Positions 1-7,625 of a stretch of DNA of 64,000 bases are shown piece by piece. The notes beneath the pieces were generated by a model that saw nothing but the letters and a program-made list of their open reading frames with translations, searched no databases and was not told the DNA's origin. Location: the NCBI RefSeq assembly GCF_000382125.1, contig NZ_KB907548.1, forward strand, positions 186,001 through 250,000. The letters are read 5' to 3'. The position numbers were made by a program, and so were the translations under genes. The DNA comes from Eudoraea adriatica DSM 19308. GTDB lineage: Bacteria > Bacteroidota > Bacteroidia > Flavobacteriales > Flavobacteriaceae. Positions within the stretch are counted from its first letter, which is position 1. The number at the start of each line of letters is the position of its first letter.

Positions 1-450
1 GAAATTATGTGGCAGTTTCAATTGCATTCGGTCTATATCCCGAAAATGGGTTTTCTGGAAAAGATCTTTAATACACATACCATGCACCAGGTACATCATT
101 CTCAGGATATAGAATACCTGGATAAAAACCATGGAGGAATCCTTAATATTTTTGACAAGCTCTTCGGTACATGGAAAGAATTAAATGAAGAAAAGACTAT
201 TAAATATGGTGTAATCCATCCTCCTAACTCTTATAATCCAATGGTGATTCTGACTCATGAGTACAAGGATATATGGAAAGACGTGAAGAAGTCTAAAAAA
301 TTATCCCATGCCTTTATGTATATATTCGGACCTCCGGGTTGGAGCCATGACGGTAGCACGTTAACTGTTAAGCAGCAGCAAAAGTTAATGGAACAAGAAG
401 GATTATCAGCCCTATCAAACGAGGCAATTATCTCAAAAAAGGCATTTTAG
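1..450 (+). CDS. Sterol desaturase/fatty acid hydroxylase family protein, C-terminal part
   Basis: The reading frame is open from the first base, so the gene begins outside the window and only its last 149 codons are here. The segment carries the C-terminal histidine cluster of the di-iron membrane hydroxylases (HTMHQVHHSQD, then DKNHGGILNIFDKLFGTW). In this superfamily eight or more histidines bind two irons and hydroxylate or desaturate a lipid at the membrane. Full-length relatives usually have 300-400 residues, so about half is missing, including the transmembrane helices and first histidine box. The substrate (sterol, fatty acid or carotenoid) cannot be told from this fragment. The family call is firm. 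Confidence 0.85.
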   Translation, partial: EIMWQFQLHSVYIPKMGFLEKIFNTHTMHQVHHSQDIEYLDKNHGGILNIFDKLFGTWKELNEEKTIKYGVIHPPNSYNPMVILTHEYKDIWKDVKKSKKLSHAFMYIFGPPGWSHDGSTLTVKQQQKLMEQEGLSALSNEAIISKKAF

Positions 451-469
451 TATTTAGAGATTTCCGGGA

Positions 470-1285
470 TTAGGTATGTTTATCCGGGACGCTCGTAATT
501 TCACTTTTTTTGCGCATCTTCATATTTAAAAACTCAACTAAGAGGGAGAAAGCTATTGCGAAATATAAATATCCTTTAGGAATAGCCCCAATCTCCTGGT
601 TAAAGATTCTGGCATGGCTCAAATGCGCCGCTTCAATTATTAGCATAAACCCTATTAGAATTAAAAAAGAAAGAGCCAGTATTTGCATGGAAGGATGATT
701 ATTAATAAAAATCCGGATAGAATTAGCAAAGACCATCATTATTATAATTGAAATAACAACAGCAATAACCATTAAAACAAGAGCATCCATAGGCTTTTCA
801 CCAATGCCGTTAGTCATACCTACAGCAGTTAATATTGAATCTATGGAAAAAATAAAATCGATTATAATTATTTGCACAATTGCTTTGGAGAGACTGGTGA
901 GATTCTTAGATCTTAGCTCCTCTTCGTCATGTTCAGGCATTTCTACTTTTTCGTGAATTTCTGAAGTGCTTTTATACAACAGAAAAATGCCACCAAGAAA
1001 CAGAATCAGGGCCTGACCGCTAATCCCTATGGAGATCCAGGAAGAATTGATATAATAAAAAGGGATCTTCAAACCAATAAGGAAAGAAACTGCAAATAGT
1101 AATATAATACGCTGCAGCATGGCTAATAGTAAGCCTAAATTAGTTGCTTTGCGCTGATCCTTCGCAGGCAGCTTGTTTGCGGCTATAGATATAAAAACAA
1201 TATTATCTATACCTAAAACGATCTCTAAAAAGGTTAGGGTAAGCAGAGCCACCCAGGCATCCGGACTTGTTAAAATTTCAAACAT
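470..1285 (-). CDS. TerC family integral membrane protein
   Basis: This 271-aa polytopic protein has about seven hydrophobic helices. It shows the two TerC signatures, each with an acidic residue inside a membrane helix: FLEIVLGIDNIVFISI near residue 20 and IIDFIFSIDSILTAVGMT near residue 145. A charged loop (around residues 113-127) separates the halves. TerC proteins were named from tellurium resistance; bacterial members are now linked to metal, mainly manganese, handling in the cytoplasmic membrane. The ATG lies 2 nt after the stop of the small lipoprotein gene at 1288-1662, so the two are probably cotranscribed. No other tellurite-resistance genes are nearby, so a general metal-homeostasis role is more likely. 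Confidence 0.9.
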   Translation of the reverse strand: MFEILTSPDAWVALLTLTFLEIVLGIDNIVFISIAANKLPAKDQRKATNLGLLLAMLQRIILLFAVSFLIGLKIPFYYINSSWISIGISGQALILFLGGIFLLYKSTSEIHEKVEMPEHDEEELRSKNLTSLSKAIVQIIIIDFIFSIDSILTAVGMTNGIGEKPMDALVLMVIAVVISIIIMMVFANSIRIFINNHPSMQILALSFLILIGFMLIIEAAHLSHARIFNQEIGAIPKGYLYFAIAFSLLVEFLNMKMRKKSEITSVPDKHT

Positions 1286-1287
1286 AA

Positions 1288-1662
1288 TTAGTTGATTTTT
1301 ATAGCTGTTCCAACAGATTTATTTGTTTCACCTACAATCCCGTATTCAAAAGTATAAGAGCTATCCGTTGTAGATCTTATTTTCATATGAATTGATTTCT
1401 CTTCTGCCTTATTCGCAGGATTTAATTTCTTCACTACATATTCGCAGTCATTTATCCACCTTACGCTTGCGGTATCACTTTTTCCTTCATAATAATCGAT
1501 TTCAATATTTTCATATCGAACAAATGTTGTAGTCTTTTCCTCATCATTTATTATAGAAGTAAAGGTAAAAGTTCCATGTTTAAAAGTCTTGCAGTCTCTT
1601 TTGGGCTTGTAACACGAGCTTGTAATAATAAAAATGCAAACAATAAGGCAGGCCCTTTTCAT
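1288..1662 (-). CDS. Small conserved lipoprotein of unknown function
   Basis: A 124-aa protein that starts with a short hydrophobic signal and a lipobox-like SSC at about residue 17, so it is probably lipid-anchored outside the cytoplasm. The remainder is predicted beta-rich with repeated Thr/Ser and charged strands, including a WINDCEYVVKKLNP segment. I recognise this as a conserved flavobacterial type; related entries are sometimes labelled DNA topoisomerase IV, which nothing in this sequence supports. The gene sits 2 nt upstream of terC in the same orientation. No catalytic motif is visible and no function is assigned. Confidence 0.75.
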   Translation of the reverse strand: MKRACLIVCIFIITSSCYKPKRDCKTFKHGTFTFTSIINDEEKTTTFVRYENIEIDYYEGKSDTASVRWINDCEYVVKKLNPANKAEEKSIHMKIRSTTDSSYTFEYGIVGETNKSVGTAIKIN

Positions 1663-1730
1663 AGTTGCAAAATAACAAAATAGAACGGATATCTAAGGTT
1701 CGTTTTGCGCGAATTTATAAAGTAAACCTG

Positions 1731-2099
1731 CTATTTCCCCACATTTTTATCAAATGATTCAAAACTACCGTCTTCATAGAAAATAATTATTTTTTTAATT
1801 GATTTGGAGTTGGAAGCAGAATCTTCAGATACTTTGGTTTCGAAAGGGTAGGAAGGAGCAACTTCCTTCTGATTAGAAGGAAAGGTACCTTTGCCGTTGA
1901 GCAGCCAATAAAGGTTAACTTCGGGAAATGACTTGACGACCTTAAGAACGAATTCGAGGCTGGGTTTGTTCCTGCCGGTAAGTAAGTGGGAAATGGTAGA
2001 TCTTTGCACCGCGATCTTATCCGCAAAAGCAGATGCCGAAAGTCCGTAATAATTTATTACTTTTTCTAAGCGCTTTACAAATTCTTCTGTGTTTACCAT
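1731..2099 (-). CDS. XRE-family helix-turn-helix transcriptional regulator
   Basis: A 122-aa protein with an N-terminal Cro/CI-type HTH at about residues 6-65; AFADKIAVQRSTISHLLTGR is the helix-turn-helix core, followed by PEVNLYWLLNGKG. The C-terminal half is low-complexity, Ser/Lys-rich and ends in an EDGSFESF segment. It shares the 'P-x-x-N-x-x-W-L-x-x-G-x-G' ending of its HTH domain with the regulator at 15504-15899, so the two belong to one Bacteroidota subfamily. A tandem 9-bp repeat lies 24-42 bp upstream of its start and may be an autoregulatory site. Targets are unknown. Confidence 0.85.
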   Translation of the reverse strand: MVNTEEFVKRLEKVINYYGLSASAFADKIAVQRSTISHLLTGRNKPSLEFVLKVVKSFPEVNLYWLLNGKGTFPSNQKEVAPSYPFETKVSEDSASNSKSIKKIIIFYEDGSFESFDKNVGK

Positions 2100-2123
2100 T
2101 GTACACTAATTTAATAAAATAAT

Positions 2124-2165
2124 CCTGTTATACCTGTTATAAAAGCAAAAAAAACACCTGTAAAA
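2124..2165. promoter_or_regulatory. Tandem CCTGTTATA repeats upstream of the XRE gene
   Basis: CCTGTTATA occurs twice head-to-tail at 2124-2132 and 2133-2141, and a related ACCTGTAAAA lies at 2156-2165. The repeats sit 24-66 bp upstream of the start codon of the minus-strand XRE regulator, where an autoregulatory operator would be expected. The repetition is seen directly; binding by the neighbouring regulator is inference. Confidence 0.35.
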
Positions 2166-2295
2166 CTTATATTAATAGTATACTTTAATATATATAAATA
2201 GCTGAAAAACAATTAAATGTATGTTATTTAGAAAAATTACCATTAAATTGTTTACAGCAGTACGCAATCCACAAGATTTGTTTTTAAGTTTTGTT

Positions 2296-2350
2296 TACAA
2301 ATGTAATTAATTTAGTCACAATTGTAATTGATTTAGCCTTTACATTTGTA
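2296..2350. promoter_or_regulatory. Three TACAnnTGTA-type operator boxes overlapping the M14 gene promoter
   Basis: TACAAATGTA (2296-2305), CACAATTGTA (2317-2326) and TACATTTGTA (2341-2350) are near-identical dyads 21 and 24 bp apart. TACAnnTGTA is the recognition core of the BlaI/MecI/CopY winged-helix repressors. The third box contains TACATTTG (2341-2348), a match to the Bacteroidota -7 consensus TAnnTTTG, placed 20 bp before the TTG chosen as start of the downstream gene. A bound repressor would cover the promoter. No BlaI-type gene is in the window. Confidence 0.45.
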
Positions 2351-2368
2351 ATTAAAATAAAATCTATT

Positions 2369-3472
2369 TTGAATTTTTCTTCTTTAAATTATCCGGATAT
2401 AAAAGAGCTTTCTGTACATGGAAGATATATTAGCAGTTCCCAATTGTATTCTTTTTTAAATAGTAATTCGGTTCGGAAGAAAATTACATTATTGGGGAAT
2501 TCCGTAGCTAGCAGACCTATTCATAAGATTACTTTGGGTAGTGGTAAAATTAACATCCTAATGTGGTCTCAAATGCACGGAAATGAAACGACCACTACAA
2601 AAGCTATCCTGGACCTGGTTAATTATTTAAATGAGGAAAGTGATCTTGCCAATCAATTATTGTCATCAGTTACATTAACTATAGTACCGATATTAAACCC
2701 TGACGGTGCAGCCATTTATACCAGGGAAAATGCGAATAAAATAGATCTGAACAGAGACGCTCTGGAGTTAAGTCAACCAGAAAGCAAAATTCTGCGTGTT
2801 CTTTATAACGAAATAAAGCCAGACTATTGTTTTAATCTGCATGATCAGCGAACGATTTTTAATGTTGGCGGTCTGGAAAAACCCGCCACTCTATCGTTTT
2901 TGGCTCCGGCACATGATATGGATCGAACGGTTTCATCCGGGAGGGGAAAAAGCATGAAAATTATTGTTGCCATGCACAAAGCTTTATCCGCGATACTACC
3001 AGATCAGATTGGAAGATATGACGATGCTTTTAATCCTAATTGTGTTGGTGATACTTTTCAAATGCTGGGAACACCAACCATATTATTTGAAGCAGGCCAT
3101 TATGCTGAGGATTACGAAAGGGAGAAAACAAGAGAATTTATATTTTATGCTCTGGTCAAGGCAATTTTGGTAATAGCCCGGAATGAAATTCGGGCTTACA
3201 ATGTGGATGATTATTTTAATATACCTGAAAATAGTAAGCGTTATTTTGATTTATTGATTTCTAACGCACAACTTATTGATTCTAAATATGACCAAAATAT
3301 AGGGATACTTTATAAAGAGGTTTTGGATGAAGGAGCTATAATTTTTAACCCATATATTGAAAAAACCGGGAATTTGGAGGATTGTTTTGGTCACAAATGT
3401 CTTGATTGTGAAGATCAAAATGACTTCGATTTTATAAAATCTAATAGAAAGCTCGATGAACTTCTCTTTTAA
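2369..3472 (+). CDS. M14-family zinc carboxypeptidase-like protein
   Basis: Zinc ligands are HGNE (in MWSQMHGNETTTTKA) and the later His in CFNLHDQRT; NPDG, DLNRDA and the catalytic Glu in FEAGHYAEDY complete the M14 peptidase site. There is no signal peptide, so the enzyme probably acts in the cytoplasm, perhaps trimming peptides or amidated compounds. No ATG precedes the conserved core. I choose the TTG at 2369 (367 aa, near the usual size for this group) over the TTG at 2291, because the longer form would translate through three operator-like dyads and a -7 element. A DCFGHKCLDCED segment near the C terminus could bind a metal. The exact start remains uncertain. Confidence 0.85.
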   Translation: MNFSSLNYPDIKELSVHGRYISSSQLYSFLNSNSVRKKITLLGNSVASRPIHKITLGSGKINILMWSQMHGNETTTTKAILDLVNYLNEESDLANQLLSSVTLTIVPILNPDGAAIYTRENANKIDLNRDALELSQPESKILRVLYNEIKPDYCFNLHDQRTIFNVGGLEKPATLSFLAPAHDMDRTVSSGRGKSMKIIVAMHKALSAILPDQIGRYDDAFNPNCVGDTFQMLGTPTILFEAGHYAEDYEREKTREFIFYALVKAILVIARNEIRAYNVDDYFNIPENSKRYFDLLISNAQLIDSKYDQNIGILYKEVLDEGAIIFNPYIEKTGNLEDCFGHKCLDCEDQNDFDFIKSNRKLDELLF

Positions 3473-3578
3473 ATAATATCACGAAAAAGCCGTAATATTT
3501 TGCATATAACTCAAAAAAACCTATTATTTATTACATTTAAATTCTTAAATTTAGCGCAAAGAAAAAATTATTCTAACA

Positions 3579-4058
3579 ATGGGCAAAATAAAATTAGACG
3601 AAATAGACCATCAAATTCTGGATATGTTAATCGATAACACCAGAACGCCTTTTACAGATATAGCGAAAAAATTATTGATATCTGCCGGAACGGTTCATGT
3701 TAGAGTTAAAAAAATGGAAGAGTCCGGGATTATTCGGGGATCCTCACTGACTCTGGATTATGTAAAGCTAGGTTATGCTTTCATAGCCTATGTTGGTATT
3801 TTTTTAGAAAAAACACATCAAACCAAATTTGTATTGGAAAGATTGAATCAAATACCAAATGTAACAGTTGCGCATATTACAACCGGCAAATTCAATATCT
3901 TTTGTAAAATAAGAGCTAAAGACACTACGCATGCTAAAAATATTATCTTTAAGATAGATGATATTGATGGTATAAGTCGCACGGAGACCATGATTTCGCT
4001 CGAAGAGAGTATTAATGATAAAAAACGCTTGATGCACACGATTTTTAATGAGCTGTAA
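3579..4058 (+). CDS. Lrp/AsnC family transcriptional regulator
   Basis: A 159-aa regulator with the standard Lrp layout: an N-terminal HTH at about residues 5-60 (LDEIDHQILDMLIDNTRTPF, then a recognition helix in ISAGTVHVRVKKM) and a C-terminal RAM/AsnC ligand-binding domain at about 70-150. The family binds amino acids and forms octamers that wrap DNA, controlling amino acid synthesis or breakdown. It stands alone on the plus strand with 106 bp of A/T-rich sequence before it. The window holds proline, alanine and branched-chain amino acid genes that could be targets, but nothing in the sequence links it to them. Confidence 0.92.
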   Translation: MGKIKLDEIDHQILDMLIDNTRTPFTDIAKKLLISAGTVHVRVKKMEESGIIRGSSLTLDYVKLGYAFIAYVGIFLEKTHQTKFVLERLNQIPNVTVAHITTGKFNIFCKIRAKDTTHAKNIIFKIDDIDGISRTETMISLEESINDKKRLMHTIFNEL

Positions 4059-4196
4059 AATGGCCGTAAAATTTTAATTTGATTTGCTATTCTTATTTTA
4101 GATCTGTTATCTCAATTTACATCAATGCCATTCTGATCGACTAATGTCTAAAAACAAAATATGTATTGAAAACCACAAGTTTTCGATATAGCGTTT

Positions 4197-4718
4197 ATGA
4201 AAAGTTCTGAACTCAAAAAAGAAGATTTTAATCCCTATTACGCAGGTTATATTGCTACCTTGGGGGATGTGGAATTAGTAGAGACCCTGAAAAAACAATT
4301 AAAGAATTTTCCATCATTTATTTCAAGTATTCCGGAAGAAAAATTCCATTTTGCCTATGGTGAAGGGAAATGGTCAGTAGCCCAGGTGCTGGTGCATATA
4401 TTGGATACGGAACGGGTTTTTCAATATAGGGCTCTTCGTTTCGCCAGAAACGACAAAACACCTTTGCCGGGTTTTGATCAGGATATGTTTGCTGCGGAAT
4501 CTAAAGCAGAAGATTGGAGTAGGGAAGAAGTATTGGAAAACTATAAAATAATACGCAAATCTACTATTGCTCTTTTTGAAAAGTTTTCTGACCAGGATTT
4601 GAAAAAAGTTGGAATTGCCAGTGATTCACCTATGAGTGTTGCGGCCTTAGGTTTCATTTGTTGCGGGCATCAAAAGCACCATAGAAACATACTAAGGGAG
4701 CGCTACCTTAAGATTTAA
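4197..4718 (+). CDS. DinB-family (YfiT-like) putative metal-dependent protein
   Basis: A 173-aa four-helix-bundle protein of the DinB/YfiT type. The presumed metal ligands are the His of VAQVLVHILDTERVF near residue 65 and the paired His near the C terminus in GHQKHHRNILRERYL. W60 in the GKWS motif matches the family start of helix 2. DinB proteins include thiol S-transferases and hydrolases using Zn or Ni; the particular reaction is not predictable. It converges with the small acidic protein gene at 4730, with only 11 bp between the stops. Confidence 0.85.
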   Translation: MKSSELKKEDFNPYYAGYIATLGDVELVETLKKQLKNFPSFISSIPEEKFHFAYGEGKWSVAQVLVHILDTERVFQYRALRFARNDKTPLPGFDQDMFAAESKAEDWSREEVLENYKIIRKSTIALFEKFSDQDLKKVGIASDSPMSVAALGFICCGHQKHHRNILRERYLKI

Positions 4719-4729
4719 TAGAAATCTTT

Positions 4730-5035
4730 TTAGTCTTCATTTTCTTCTTCAAGATTAAGCTCTAAAGAAGGCCCTTCAATGGATTCGCCTTGTAGCCCTT
4801 CAATGTCTTCCGAAATATTTTCATCGAAATTGGCTATAAAATGTGATAGGCTTTTACTTATTTTTATCAGGTACAATGTGTCTTCGGTTTGCAATTCTAC
4901 AGCTTCAATGAATTCACCGTTAAGATTTCTAAAAGAAATTATATCTTCATCCCCATATCCGTCGGGATAGGTTTCAATAAGGAGATTAGTCACTTGGGGG
5001 TCTAATTTTTTGTAATCAATAAGTATGCGTTTCAT
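4730..5035 (-). CDS. Small acidic conserved hypothetical protein
   Basis: A 101-aa protein, hydrophilic and without signal peptide or membrane segment. The first half is ordered-looking (MKRILIDYKKLDPQVTNLL, then YPDGYGDEDIISFRN), while the last 25 residues are almost all Glu, Asp, Leu, Ser and Asn, a likely disordered acidic tail. It lies 116 bp downstream of aroB on the same strand. I know no function for it; the acidic tail would fit a protein-protein adaptor, but that is a guess. Confidence 0.7.
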   Translation of the reverse strand: MKRILIDYKKLDPQVTNLLIETYPDGYGDEDIISFRNLNGEFIEAVELQTEDTLYLIKISKSLSHFIANFDENISEDIEGLQGESIEGPSLELNLEEENED

Positions 5036-5151
5036 ATGCTGGTATTTTATTACAACTTTTGCGGTTGATTTAATTCTATACCTAAACTATACTTTTTTTT
5101 TCTTCAGAATTTCAAAGAGTTGTAAAACGACAAATTTAGTATGTGTAACTG

Positions 5152-6213
5152 CTATTCCTTGTAGTATGAAAATGCCTGACTTAAAATATCGTCGGGAACT
5201 CTATTGTCAATCTGAGCTTCACCGATCCTTTTTAACAGAACAAAGTAGATACTGCCATGCGAATTCTTCTTGTCATATTTCAAGAGATCTATGATAGCAT
5301 GGATGTCCTTATCCTCGAAATCAACTTGTTTAAAATGCTTGCATATTGTCTTTTTAATATCTTCCAATTGATTAATTCCCAATCCGGTTTGTTGATGGGA
5401 CAAGTATCCTTCCAATATCATACCAATGGCAATAGCTTCTCCGTGAAGTAAGGATTCACGTTCCGTATTCTCTAAAAAATAGGTTTCAATTGCATGCCCT
5501 AAGGTATGACCGAAATTTAATATTTTTCTCAGACTTTTCTCCCTTGGATCTTGTCGCACTATTTCATTTTTAATAAGGATTGACTCGTAAATATGCTCTT
5601 CTAGCTGGTCAACAGAATCAACTTGTTTAAGAACCCTCCAAAACGGTTCACTTGTAATAAGTCCATGTTTAAGCATTTCTGCAAAGCCGCTGTTCAATTG
5701 TCTATTATCCAGGGTATTTAAAAATTTTGGAATAATAAGCACCATATTTGGCTGGTTTATTACGCCTATCTGATTTTTTAACATGCCCATATCAACTCCG
5801 GTTTTTCCTCCAACTGAGGCGTCTACCATAGCCAACAGGCTTGTTGGAATGTTGATAAAATCTATACCTCTTCTATAAGTTGAAGCAACAAAACCGCCCA
5901 AATCTGTAATAACACCACCTCCAAGATTTATCAATAAACTTTGTCTGTCTGCACCTTTCTTTGAAAGCTCTTCCCAAACCTTAAGACATGTCGCTATACT
6001 TTTATTAATTTCTCCTGATGAAATCTCAATAATTTCAATATTGTAGTTCCTGCCAAGACTTGCCAGAAAAATGGGAAGACAATGCTCTTTTGTATTCTCA
6101 TCCACGAGTATAAAAATGCTGGAATAGTTGGATGTTTTTAAATGAGACTCCAAAGCCTCATACCCCAAATAATTAAAATGGATTTGTGTAGAAAAAGAAA
6201 TAATTGATTCCAT
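5152..6213 (-). CDS. aroB: 3-dehydroquinate synthase
   Basis: AroB closes DAHP to 3-dehydroquinate, the second step of the shikimate pathway, using NAD and Zn. The NAD-binding region GGGVITDLGGFVASTYRRG and NIPTSLLAMVDASVGGKTG are present, with zinc ligands in EMLKHG, NFGHTLGHAIE and LLHGEAIAIG. I place the start at the ATG at 6213 (353 aa, MESIISFSTQIHFN); the frame is open to 6279 but the extra 22 residues are not typical of the family. The gene is divergent from proline dehydrogenase, with about 140 bp between starts. No other aro gene is adjacent. Confidence 0.95.
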   Translation of the reverse strand: MESIISFSTQIHFNYLGYEALESHLKTSNYSSIFILVDENTKEHCLPIFLASLGRNYNIEIIEISSGEINKSIATCLKVWEELSKKGADRQSLLINLGGGVITDLGGFVASTYRRGIDFINIPTSLLAMVDASVGGKTGVDMGMLKNQIGVINQPNMVLIIPKFLNTLDNRQLNSGFAEMLKHGLITSEPFWRVLKQVDSVDQLEEHIYESILIKNEIVRQDPREKSLRKILNFGHTLGHAIETYFLENTERESLLHGEAIAIGMILEGYLSHQQTGLGINQLEDIKKTICKHFKQVDFEDKDIHAIIDLLKYDKKNSHGSIYFVLLKRIGEAQIDNRVPDDILSQAFSYYKE

Positions 6214-6321
6214 TGGTTCTAATTTGTACTGCTTTATATTATAATCTTTACCGTATTGGTAGTTAAAATCAAAACACAAAATAAAGGCTATTTTTTAGTA
6301 AATGGATACAAATTCTGTTAT

Positions 6322-6329
6322 TATCTTTG
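6322..6329 (+). promoter_or_regulatory. Promoter -7 element of proline dehydrogenase gene
   Basis: TATCTTTG matches the Bacteroidota sigma-A -7 consensus TAnnTTTG, 22 bp before the ATG at 6352. No clear TTG -33 box is visible at the expected distance. The surrounding 14-mer ATTATCTTTGAATT recurs at the ilvD promoter. Confidence 0.5.
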
Positions 6330-6351
6330 AATTGATAACTAATTGATAATA

Positions 6352-7518
6352 ATGAAGAGAATTTTTGAAGACACAGCAACAGCTTTTTCTCTTAAATCGG
6401 ATTCTGAATTAGAACGTGCATATTTTCTTTTTAAGATGATAGCCAATGAACCTCTGGTTAAAATTGGTACTGCCATGACCAATTTTGCCTTAAAAGCCAG
6501 ATTGCCCGTTGATGGCCTTATCAGGGCCACCGTTTTTGATCATTTTTGCGGGGGTGTTAGTGAGGAAGATTGTATGAATGTAGTTGAAAAAATGTGGAAC
6601 AAAGGTGTTAGCTCTGTCCTGGATTATTCCGTTGAGGGCAAAGACACCGAAGACCCTTTAGATGATGCCCTTCAGAAAACATTGAAGATACTGGATTTTG
6701 TAAAGGAATTAGATGCCATTCCTTTTGCAGTTTTTAAACCCAGCGGGTATGGCAGAGTGGCACTATTCCAAAAAGTCAGCGACGGAAAACCCCTGACAAA
6801 AAAAGAAAAACAAGAATGGGATAGAGTAGAGAAGCGGTTTGAGACTACTTGTAAAAAGGCATATGACCTTGATGTTTCACTCTTAATAGATGCAGAAGAA
6901 AGTTGGATGCAGGACGCAGCTGATGCATTAGTTGAGCAAATGATGGTTAAATACAATAAAGAAAAAGCAGTTGTTTTTAACACGCTGCAACTTTATCGAT
7001 GGGATCGACTGGATTACCTCAAAAAACTTCATTCAAAAGCCCTGGCTGAGGGATTTAAAATAGGTATTAAGACAGTGCGGGGGGCTTATATGGAAAAGGA
7101 AAATGAACGAGCTTTGGAATATAACTATCCGACCCCTATATGTGGTTCAAAATCTGAAAGTGATTCAAATTATGATAAAACAGTAGCCTATATAGTTGAA
7201 CATCTCGATTTGATTTCCCTTTTTTCTGGCACCCACAATGAGTTGAGTTCGTACAAACTAATTGAATTGATGGAACAAAATGGGATCTCGCATGATGATA
7301 ACCGAATTTGGTTTGGACAGCTATATGGTATGAGCGACCATATTTCGTACAATCTCGCAAATAAGGGTTATAATGTCGCGAAGTATTTGCCCTTTGGACC
7401 TGTGCGTGATGTAATGCCCTATTTAATAAGGAGAGCAGAGGAAAACACTTCTGTCGCGGGTCAGACAAACAGGGAACTGGAACTTATTAAAAAAGAGCGG
7501 AACAGAAGAAAAATTTAG
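6352..7518 (+). CDS. Proline dehydrogenase (stand-alone PutA N-terminal domain type)
   Basis: A FAD enzyme oxidising L-proline to pyrroline-5-carboxylate and passing electrons to the quinone pool, the first step of proline catabolism. The 388-aa protein is a single-domain TIM barrel. It shows the family strands LDVSLLIDAEESWMQ, FNTLQLYRWDRLDYL and GIKTVRGAYMEKE, and the C-terminal RRAEENTS motif with the Arg pair that binds the proline carboxylate. The frame opens with TTG at 6343, but the ATG at 6352 gives the usual N terminus (MKRIFEDTATAF). No pyrroline-5-carboxylate dehydrogenase is adjacent. Confidence 0.95.
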   Translation: MKRIFEDTATAFSLKSDSELERAYFLFKMIANEPLVKIGTAMTNFALKARLPVDGLIRATVFDHFCGGVSEEDCMNVVEKMWNKGVSSVLDYSVEGKDTEDPLDDALQKTLKILDFVKELDAIPFAVFKPSGYGRVALFQKVSDGKPLTKKEKQEWDRVEKRFETTCKKAYDLDVSLLIDAEESWMQDAADALVEQMMVKYNKEKAVVFNTLQLYRWDRLDYLKKLHSKALAEGFKIGIKTVRGAYMEKENERALEYNYPTPICGSKSESDSNYDKTVAYIVEHLDLISLFSGTHNELSSYKLIELMEQNGISHDDNRIWFGQLYGMSDHISYNLANKGYNVAKYLPFGPVRDVMPYLIRRAEENTSVAGQTNRELELIKKERNRRKI

Positions 7519-7625
7519 GAAGGGTATTTGCTCATTGTATCTAAAGAAAATATAGAAACGAAATACAAAAAAGCTTTTATGCAAATCTGCACTTCAGGGC
7601 CTTTAGCATTGTATTTCCTGAAAAG

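Noticed and set aside
2291-2368. Longer form of the M14 peptidase from a TTG at 2291
   Set aside because: The extra 26 residues would be encoded by operator-like dyads and a -7 element, and family members start near residue 27.
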